This document shows, piece by piece, positions 1 through 5,645 of a DNA stretch of 6,304 nucleotides; position 1 is the stretch's first letter, and each line of letters begins with the position of its first letter. The DNA comes from a bacterium UBA1790. Lineage in GTDB: Bacteria; Bacteroidota; Bacteroidia; Bacteroidales; Muribaculaceae. Under the pieces are notes generated by a model. It saw nothing but the letters and a program-made list of their open reading frames with translations. It was not told the DNA's origin and did not search any database. The stretch spans positions 1 through 6,304 of the forward strand of contig DCGA01000038.1 of NCBI GenBank assembly GCA_002314465.1. Direction: 5' to 3'. The translations under genes and the position numbers were made by a program.

Positions 1-2873
1 CAGGCGACGACGGCTCGACATGGATTTACACCATGACCACCACCGAGTCGCCCACTCATCCTTTCTCTTACGGCAGTGCCACCATCAACATGTATGACGG
101 CAGCAACACACTTGTGACCACGGTTACAGTCAACGTGCCCGACAGCATGAACGTCAACGACATTGAGCCCTTTGGCGCAGTGAGCACCAAGTTCTACGAC
201 ACCAACTCAAGGACAAAGGAGTTTGTCGTTTACATGCACGAGGTAGGCCCCAACTACACATCAATAGGCCACTTTGTCGTGTACAACACCAATGGCGAGA
301 TTGTAAAGCAGTATGACAATCTGGGCAACATCATCTGGTTTGACGCAACCGAGAAATACGACACCTACCAGCGTGCAATCTTTGTAGAGGCCGGCACCGA
401 CGAACTGGGCAACGCCACTACCAAGATGAGCATCATGAAGCCCGCATCGTGGAATGCGAGCGAACCCACGGTAGAGCACGTGTTTGAGATGCGCGAAGAC
501 CTCGTTGAGTACAGCAACGGTCCTTGCCTCAACACCTACAAGGTCGACGGCAAGCCCTACTACATGCTTAGCCACTACGAGAAACCCTTCGTTGAGGGAT
601 ATGACGAGAACTACGAGGCTATCATCACCCAGGACAACAACTACGTGGTTGAGGTGTATGACAAGGACTACAACGTAGTTTCAAGTTTCAAGGTGCCTGT
701 AACCCACGCCGAGGACGTCTACTGCAGCGAGTATACCTGCGGTCTCTACTCTTACAACGACCTGCTCAAGGGCTACTACACCGGCGACAGCAAGTTGAAC
801 ATTGTGGTTACACGCATGGACGTGCGCCTCGACACCAGCGACGACACCTACCCCTATGCCTTCCTCGTCTATGACCAGGACGGCAACCTCGTGAACACCA
901 TCGCCGAGAACGTAATCAACTGGAAGCAACTCACAGCCATCAACGGCGAGAGCGACCAGGTGGGCTGTATCGTGCTCAACAGCGGCGTGGAGTCGCTCGA
1001 GATGATTAACGTGCCCTCGTGCGAGAAAGCAATCACTTTCGAGGCCGAGACTGCAGGCCGCAAGATTAGCGGCAACTACGACCGCTATCCCGCTGAGGAC
1101 GGTTTCCAGTATGTAATAGGCATGGGCGACGCTACAAGCGACGCCGAGAACAATGTCATTGCTTCTATCGGCTGGTTCAAGCAGGACGGTACGCTCGACA
1201 ACTATGTAGACTTCAACCTGGGCGAGAACGGCGAGTACTTTACCCCCCTCATCGAGGGCTACTGCCTTGACCCGTCGCTCATCAACACCGACGAGGTACA
1301 CGAGTATGTATACATCGCCAAGAAGCGCCGTGCCGACACCGGCAACATCGAGAACGTGCTGGTGATTGCCAATGCCGACGGCGAGGACGTGAAGACCTAC
1401 AGCGGCGGCACAACCAAGTCGCTCGCTGTGGCAGCGATTATCGATACCGAGGTGGGTAAGCCCCGCTTGGTTGTTGGTTTCAAGAACAACACCAGCGGTA
1501 CCTACGACCTCGACTTCTACGACCTGCCCTTCGTGAAATTTGAAGCAGGTGGCGACGGTAGCGAGGCCAATCCCTACGTCATTACATCTCCCGGCGACAT
1601 GAAGCACATGGCCGATGCACCCAATGCACACTACATTCTGGGCAATGACATCGACATGAGCCAGATAGCCGACTCGTGGACACCCGTCAAGCAGTTTGCC
1701 GGCACATTCAATGGCCAGGGCTACACCATCAGCAACTTCTACCTCAACTCTAACGAGAGTTATGCAGGTATATGCTCTTACCTCAACGCCGACGGCTCGT
1801 TCAAGAACGTGAAGTTCAAGAATCCCACAATCGTTACCAATGCTGGTAACAACTATGTGGGCCTCATTGCCGGCATGACCACCAAGTCGGTAATCGACAG
1901 CGTGTTTGTAGAGGGTCTCAAGGCAACAGGCAACGGTAACAACTCGTTTGGCGGTATTGCAGGCATTGCCACCTATTATACAGCCATCACATCATGCTAC
2001 TTCAAGAATGCCAATGTGAACATCCCCAACGGCTCAAACGTTGCGGGTATCGCCGGCGAAACACGCACAGCAACCACCATCGATGCATGTGCCGTTACCG
2101 GTAAAATCACGGCAAAGAATACCGTAGGCGGTATCGTGGGTAGCACACGCAAGAACTCCACAGTGAACAACTGCCACGTGAACGCCGCTATCAAGGGCGA
2201 GAACACAGTGGGCGGTATCGCAGGTTGCGCTGGCCGTTATCCCATCAACAACAACATCGTTGAGGGCTCGGTTGAGGCAACCACTCTCGACATGTATGGA
2301 AACGCTTGCGCCGGCGGCGTAGCCGGCCAGCTCGAGAGCGACTGGGAGAAAGCCGGTGGCATCGTGATGCAGGACAACGTGGTAGCACTCAAGTCTATCA
2401 CTGCTCCCGAGGGCGCTAATGCCGTACACCGCATCGCCGGTTTCACTATCGGTGACGAACAGTATGAGGAAGGCGAAACACGCCGCACCGAGACCGGTCT
2501 GCAGGACAACTACTGCGTGGCAACGCTTGCAGCAAGCGGCGACAAGGGTGCAACCCTCGTCGATGGCGCCGACGCCGAGACAATCAACAAAGAATTCCTC
2601 CAGAGCCTCGGTTTCAACTATGGCACCACATCGGCAGCCCCCTGGGACGGCGAAGCACTGCCCAAGCTCTACTTTGAGGACAACGAGGATGCACTCGTGG
2701 GCGATGTCAATGGCGACGGAGTGGTTGATGTTACCGACATCAATGCATTGCTCAACGTGATTCTGGGCATTGAAGACGCAAGCAAGTATGACGGCCGCGC
2801 CGACGTTACCGGCAACGGCGACATCGACGTGAGCGACGTTAATGCAGTGATTAACATCGTGCTTGGTAAGTAA
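1..2873 (+). CDS. Large secreted GLUG-repeat protein with C-terminal type I dockerin (5' partial)
   Basis: The first full codon is at position 3 and the frame runs without a stop to TAA at 2871-2873, about 956 visible residues. The ATG at 33 is internal: codons 3-32 read GDDGSTWIYT in the same frame, so the start and any signal peptide lie left of the window. The first ~510 residues are beta-rich, with recurring strands of the type FVVYNTNGEIV, VVEVYDKDYNVV, AFLVYDQDGNLV, which may be propeller-like blades (uncertain). From about 1548 a GGDGSEANPYVI entry motif leads into a GLUG-type repeat region with six glycine-rich cores (YVGLIAG, FGGIAG, VAGIAG, VGGIVG, VGGIAG, AGGVAG), followed by a WDGEALPKLYF tail typical of such arrays. 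The last 57 residues form a two-repeat dockerin. GLUG proteins are generally surface or extracellular and are linked to adhesion or to peptidase accessory regions; no catalytic motif is visible here. The function is unknown. Coding status is secure; the propeller reading is weak. Confidence 0.9.
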   Translation, partial: GDDGSTWIYTMTTTESPTHPFSYGSATINMYDGSNTLVTTVTVNVPDSMNVNDIEPFGAVSTKFYDTNSRTKEFVVYMHEVGPNYTSIGHFVVYNTNGEIVKQYDNLGNIIWFDATEKYDTYQRAIFVEAGTDELGNATTKMSIMKPASWNASEPTVEHVFEMREDLVEYSNGPCLNTYKVDGKPYYMLSHYEKPFVEGYDENYEAIITQDNNYVVEVYDKDYNVVSSFKVPVTHAEDVYCSEYTCGLYSYNDLLKGYYTGDSKLNIVVTRMDVRLDTSDDTYPYAFLVYDQDGNLVNTIAENVINWKQLTAINGESDQVGCIVLNSGVESLEMINVPSCEKAITFEAETAGRKISGNYDRYPAEDGFQYVIGMGDATSDAENNVIASIGWFKQDGTLDNYVDFNLGENGEYFTPLIEGYCLDPSLINTDEVHEYVYIAKKRRADTGNIENVLVIANADGEDVKTYSGGTTKSLAVAAIIDTEVGKPRLVVGFKNNTSGTYDLDFYDLPFVKFEAGGDGSEANPYVITSPGDMKHMADAPNAHYILGNDIDMSQIADSWTPVKQFAGTFNGQGYTISNFYLNSNESYAGICSYLNADGSFKNVKFKNPTIVTNAGNNYVGLIAGMTTKSVIDSVFVEGLKATGNGNNSFGGIAGIATYYTAITSCYFKNANVNIPNGSNVAGIAGETRTATTIDACAVTGKITAKNTVGGIVGSTRKNSTVNNCHVNAAIKGENTVGGIAGCAGRYPINNNIVEGSVEATTLDMYGNACAGGVAGQLESDWEKAGGIVMQDNVVALKSITAPEGANAVHRIAGFTIGDEQYEEGETRRTETGLQDNYCVATLAASGDKGATLVDGADAETINKEFLQSLGFNYGTTSAAPWDGEALPKLYFEDNEDALVGDVNGDGVVDVTDINALLNVILGIEDASKYDGRADVTGNGDIDVSDVNAVINIVLGK
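1857..2327 (+). repeat. Six-copy GLUG-like protein repeat array inside the secreted protein
   Basis: Glycine-rich cores of the pattern [VFA]-x-G-[IVL]-[AV]-G start at 1857, 1947, 2040, 2124, 2208 and 2310, a spacing of 30, 31, 28, 28 and 34 codons. Between cores sits a variable strand-turn segment, often with a Cys (SCYFKN, ACAVTG, NCHVNA). The period and core fit the GLUG motif family, which is thought to build an elongated beta-solenoid-like stalk. The DNA copies are diverged, so this is an old protein repeat and not a recent tandem duplication. Confidence 0.75.
2700..2870 (+). other. Type I dockerin domain (two calcium-binding repeats) at protein C-terminus
   Basis: Repeat 1 is GDVNGDGVVDVTDINALL and repeat 2 is ADVTGNGDIDVSDVNAVI. 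Each has the dockerin calcium-loop spacing: acidic or amide residues at loop positions 1, 5, 9 and 12 (D, D, D, D in repeat 1; D, N, D, D in repeat 2), followed by a hydrophobic helix ending in ILG or VLG. Position 3 is Asn in repeat 1 and Thr in repeat 2. The protein ends at the second repeat with GK, leaving no room for a type IX secretion C-terminal domain after it. In Clostridia such modules bind cohesins in cellulosomes. In Bacteroidales they occur without a known cellulosome, so the partner here is unknown. Confidence 0.9.
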
Positions 2874-2874
2874 A

Positions 2875-2914
2875 AGGTTAATAGGTTAATAGGTTAAGAG
2901 GTTAAGAGGTTAAT
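2875..2914. repeat. Tandem octamer repeat, five units of AGGTTAAT/AGGTTAAG
   Basis: Five head-to-tail 8-bp units begin two bases after the stop codon of the dockerin protein: AGGTTAAT, AGGTTAAT, AGGTTAAG, AGGTTAAG, AGGTTAAT, covering 2875-2914. The only variation is the last base (T or G). The array is non-coding and carries no obvious hairpin of its own. Such a regular short array could vary in copy number by slippage. Its function is unknown. Confidence 0.85.
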
Positions 2915-2945
2915 GGGCGAAGCCCGTGCCGCGACCAGCGAACCT
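2907..2945. repeat. Small structured element with GGGC-GAA-GCCC hairpin
   Basis: GGGC at 2915-2918 pairs with GCCC at 2922-2925 across a GAA loop, and can extend by T-G and A-T pairs to 2913-2927. AGGTT at 2907-2911 is the reverse complement of AACCT at 2941-2945, so the last octamer unit and the following bases could close a larger two-part fold. No T-tract follows, so it does not look like an intrinsic terminator for the plus-strand gene. It may be a degenerate intergenic repeat. The outer pairing is only 5 bp and could be chance. Confidence 0.4.
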
Positions 2946-2962
2946 CCCTCAAGAAAGAAATT

Positions 2963-3000
2963 AAAAAAACAAGCGGCTGGCATTAATTTGCCAGCCGCTT
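2963..3000 (-). terminator. Intrinsic terminator of the GH3 transcript
   Basis: The arms at 2971-2982 (AAGCGGCTGGCA) and 2989-3000 (TGCCAGCCGCTT) are a perfect 12-bp inverted repeat with a 6-base TTAATT loop. Read on the minus strand, the hairpin is followed at once by G and seven T (A-tract at 2963-2969 on the plus strand), the classic rho-independent layout. It lies about 50 nt after the GH3 stop codon. On the plus strand the bases after the hairpin (GCTGTATCTG) are not T-rich, so it should serve the convergent plus-strand gene poorly. Confidence 0.88.
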
Positions 3001-3014
3001 GCTGTATCTGCAAG

Positions 3015-3046
3015 TCCCTCCCTTGAGGGGAGGGATTTAGGGTGAG
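3015..3046. repeat. REP-like palindrome TCCCTCCC-TTGAG-GGGAGGGA with GGGTGAGG tail
   Basis: TCCCTCCC at 3015-3022 and GGGAGGGA at 3028-3035 form a perfect 8-bp stem with a 5-base loop, followed by TTTAGGGTGAGG. It lies between the GH3 stop codon and its terminator, so it would be part of the 3' untranslated RNA. From memory, palindromes of this form with a GGGTGAGG-like tail recur between genes in many Bacteroidetes genomes; that recollection was not checked here. It might act in mRNA 3'-end stability or be a non-autonomous mobile repeat. Confidence 0.55.
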
Positions 3047-3049
3047 GCT

Positions 3050-5614
3050 TTACTCGATATTGAATGTGCCTTGCAGGCGAATGTCCTGTGACGAAGAACC
3101 CACCATGATGGTGTACTCGCCCTTGGGTGTCACAAAGCCGTTGGTCTTGTCGTCCCAGTAGCGCAGGTCGGCCTTGTCGATGGTAAGTTCCATCGCCTTG
3201 GTCTTGCCCTTGGCAAGCGATGTACGCTCAAATGCCTTGAGTTGCTTGATGGGCATGTAAGTGCCGGTCTCGGGATAATGAACATAAACCTGGGCAACCT
3301 CATCGCCGTCGCGCTTGCCGGTGTTGGTGAGGCTGAAGTTCACCTTAACCTTGTCGCCAGTGGTGCTCACCTGGAGGTTCTTATACTTGAACGAAGTGTA
3401 GCTGAGGCCGTAACCAAACTCGTAGAGGGGCTTACCGGTGAAGTACTGGTAAGTGCGGCCCTTGCCAGCGGTGATGCTGTAATCGTCAAACTCGGGGAGG
3501 TCGTCCATCGAAGCATAGAATGTGAGAGGCAACTTACCGCCGGGGTTGTACTTGCCGAAGAGAGCCTCGGCAACCGCATTGCCACCCTGCTCACCGGGAT
3601 ACCATGCATCGAGGATTGCAGGCAGATTCTCCTTCTCCCAGTTGATTGAGAGTGAACTGCCGGCTACGAGCACGAGAATGGTGCGGGGATTAGCCTTGTA
3701 AATCTCGCGGAGGAACTCCTTCTGGTCGGCGGGAAGGTCCATTGTGTAACGGTCCTGACCCTCGCGCTCGATGCTCTTGTCGATACCCATCACTGCGATA
3801 GTGTAGTCGCACGACTGGGCAGCCTTGATGGCATCGCCGAAGAACTCCATGCGCTGCTTGTTGTCGACAGCGGGTGCGCGCCAGTAAAGACGGGCAAACG
3901 CTTCGCCACCGCCATCAAAGTACTCGATAACGATGTTATATTTCTTACCTGCCTCGAGGGTCACGGGAACCTTGTCCTCGGCAGCGGCACGGCTCACCCA
4001 TGCATCGATAACCTTCTTGCCATTAATCCACATGCGGCAGCCATCGTCGGTCTTGAGCGAGATGGTGTATTCACCGCTCACTGTGGGGCACAACTCTCCG
4101 GTCCAGCGAGCCGATACGGGAGCAAACGAGCGTGCGGGATCGGGTGGCTGTGAAGCGGGGTCATAGTAAATCTCATCCTCTATGCGGGTGGTTGAGGGAG
4201 CGCCTTCGAGGTTGGCATTGGTGAAGTATTCGGCCTTGATGCCCTTGGGGAAGAACTCCTTGCCTATGGGTTTGTAACCGTTGGAACTTGAAATCCAAGG
4301 CGCATGAACCACCTTAACCTGGTCGCCCACGAGGTTCTTGATACCGTCGAGAACGCTCACAGGAGCATTAACGGGAGTACCGCTGTAGTCGCCAAACTCG
4401 CAACGAGCGGCGTTGAGGCCCACTACTGCCACGCTCTTAACCTTGTTGGGGTTGAGAGGCAAGATGCTCTTGTCGTTCTTGAGCAGCACGAGGCTCTGGC
4501 GAGCGGTCTCAAGAGCGAGTTCCTGATGCTCCTTGCAACCCACCTTAGCGGGACTGATTTTGTTATAGGGGTTGAGCGCAGGGTCGTCAAACACACCCAG
4601 GCGCATGCGGCCACGCAGCAGGTGGTAAGCAGCCGAGTCGATGTCGGCCTGGCTCACGCGGTGATGCTTGTAAGCATCGAGCAGGGGCTGTGTGTATACA
4701 TTATCGGCGCACTCGAGGTCCATACCGGCCTTCATCATGAGAACGGCAGCAGTCTCGTAGTCGCGTACAAACTTGTGCTGGGTAACCATCCACTGGGGGG
4801 CGCTACAGTCGCTCACCATGAATCCGTCGAAGCCCCAGTCTTCCTTGAGCACCTTCTGGATGAGGTAAGGATTGGCAACGCAGGGAATACCGTTGACCGC
4901 ATTGTAGGCAGTCATGACGCTCTGCACGTTAGCCTTCTTGACACACATCTCGTAAGCGGGGAAATAGTATTCGCGCAGGTCGCGTTCGCTAATCACGGCG
5001 TTGCAGCTTGCACGGTTGTGCTCCTCGTTGTTGGCAGCGAAGTGCTTGAGTGTAGACACACACTTGATGTAACGGGGGTCATCGCCCTGAAGACCGCGCA
5101 CGAAGCCCACTGCGATGTTTCCGGTGAGGCAGGGGTCTTCGCCATAGGTCTCGGGCGTGCGTCCCCAACGGGGGTCGCGAGCCATGTTGATGGTGGGTGA
5201 CCAGAAGCACAGCAGGTCGCTTGAGCCGTCGTGCTGCTTCTTGCCTAGTTCAAAGCGGTTCCACTTACCGCGAGCCTCATCGCTGATGGCTGTGGTTACA
5301 CCCTGGATGAGCGTGGGGTTCCATGTTGCCGAGAGGGCGATTGCCTGGGGGAACACGGTGAAGCGTCCGGGACGTACAACGCCATGGAGTGCCTCGTTAC
5401 CGATATAGAACTTGTCGATGCCCAAACGCGGAATTGCTGGTGCGTTGTGAGTCATCATCGACACTTTTTCCTCGATGGTCATGCGCGAGAGCAAGTCCAT
5501 GATGCGGTCGTGCATGGGAGCATTAGGGTTGCGGAAAAGCTCGTTCTGAGCACTGGCAGTGAGGGCAATAGTCGCCACTGCTGCAACCATGAGTAATTTC
5601 TTGTATGATTTCAT
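3050..5614 (-). CDS. Secreted family 3 glycoside hydrolase with PA14 insertion (beta-glucosidase/beta-xylosidase type)
   Basis: This complete 854-residue protein removes terminal beta-linked sugars from oligosaccharides. MKSYKKLLMVAAVATIALTASA|Q is a signal peptide with an ASA cleavage site near residue 22 and no lipobox Cys, so periplasmic or secreted. Residues ~30-350 are the catalytic barrel: NEALHGV (73-79), RDPRWGRTPETYGEDP (146-161), KHF (190-192), and FMVSDCS with D269 as predicted nucleophile. The second alpha/beta domain (~373-735) is split by a PA14 domain (~458-580; KAEYF, WTGEL, DDGCRMWING) and carries IEREGQDR (615-622), with E616 or E618 the likely acid/base, ending in YEFGYGLSYTSF. 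A fibronectin III-like domain (~765-845) closes it. All key residues are present. The ATG is chosen because it opens the signal peptide; the preceding bases are A/T-rich without a clear Shine-Dalgarno, as is usual in Bacteroidetes. Probably cotranscribed with the GH30 31 bp upstream, as no TTTG/TAnnTTTG promoter was seen in the gap. Substrate (glucoside, xyloside or other) cannot be settled. Confidence 0.95.
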   Translation of the reverse strand: MKSYKKLLMVAAVATIALTASAQNELFRNPNAPMHDRIMDLLSRMTIEEKVSMMTHNAPAIPRLGIDKFYIGNEALHGVVRPGRFTVFPQAIALSATWNPTLIQGVTTAISDEARGKWNRFELGKKQHDGSSDLLCFWSPTINMARDPRWGRTPETYGEDPCLTGNIAVGFVRGLQGDDPRYIKCVSTLKHFAANNEEHNRASCNAVISERDLREYYFPAYEMCVKKANVQSVMTAYNAVNGIPCVANPYLIQKVLKEDWGFDGFMVSDCSAPQWMVTQHKFVRDYETAAVLMMKAGMDLECADNVYTQPLLDAYKHHRVSQADIDSAAYHLLRGRMRLGVFDDPALNPYNKISPAKVGCKEHQELALETARQSLVLLKNDKSILPLNPNKVKSVAVVGLNAARCEFGDYSGTPVNAPVSVLDGIKNLVGDQVKVVHAPWISSSNGYKPIGKEFFPKGIKAEYFTNANLEGAPSTTRIEDEIYYDPASQPPDPARSFAPVSARWTGELCPTVSGEYTISLKTDDGCRMWINGKKVIDAWVSRAAAEDKVPVTLEAGKKYNIVIEYFDGGGEAFARLYWRAPAVDNKQRMEFFGDAIKAAQSCDYTIAVMGIDKSIEREGQDRYTMDLPADQKEFLREIYKANPRTILVLVAGSSLSINWEKENLPAILDAWYPGEQGGNAVAEALFGKYNPGGKLPLTFYASMDDLPEFDDYSITAGKGRTYQYFTGKPLYEFGYGLSYTSFKYKNLQVSTTGDKVKVNFSLTNTGKRDGDEVAQVYVHYPETGTYMPIKQLKAFERTSLAKGKTKAMELTIDKADLRYWDDKTNGFVTPKGEYTIMVGSSSQDIRLQGTFNIE
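4145..4245 (-). other. Start of the PA14 domain and Pro-rich segment within GH3
   Basis: Reading the minus strand, KAEYFTNANLEG opens the PA14 module near residue 460, and a Pro-rich stretch (ASQPPDPARSFAPV) follows at about 487-500 before the WTGEL strand. PA14 modules in GH3 enzymes sit over the active site, where they can shape the sugar-binding pocket and favour short chains. That role is known for other PA14-GH3 proteins and is only inferred here. Confidence 0.6.
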
Positions 5615-5645
5615 AATCTATGGTGATTTTTAGTATGCATTAGCA

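Noticed and set aside
33..35. ATG at 33 as the start of the dockerin/GLUG protein
   Set aside because: The frame is open back to position 3 with protein-like sequence (GDDGSTWIYT), no signal peptide follows the ATG, and there is no upstream promoter or leader in view.
681..1631. Long antisense ORF (316 codons, minus strand) inside the dockerin protein gene
   Set aside because: It is a shadow frame caused by the codon bias of the plus-strand gene. Its product is low-complexity Val/Ala/His-rich sequence with no recognisable domain.
2875..2914. Tandem octamers as a CRISPR array
   Set aside because: The units are 8 bp with no spacers, and no cas genes are nearby.
2913..2927. GGGC-GAA-GCCC hairpin as the intrinsic terminator of the plus-strand gene
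   Set aside because: The stem is short and is followed by GTGCCGCGACC, not a T-tract.
4304..5200. Long antisense ORF (298 codons, plus strand) inside the GH3 gene
   Set aside because: It overlaps fully conserved GH3 catalytic sequence on the other strand, and its translation is Val/His/Ala-rich without domain features.
5615..5645. Separate promoter for the GH3 gene in the GH30-GH3 gap
   Set aside because: The 31-bp gap has no match to the Bacteroidetes TTTG / TAnnTTTG pattern, and the spacing fits cotranscription.
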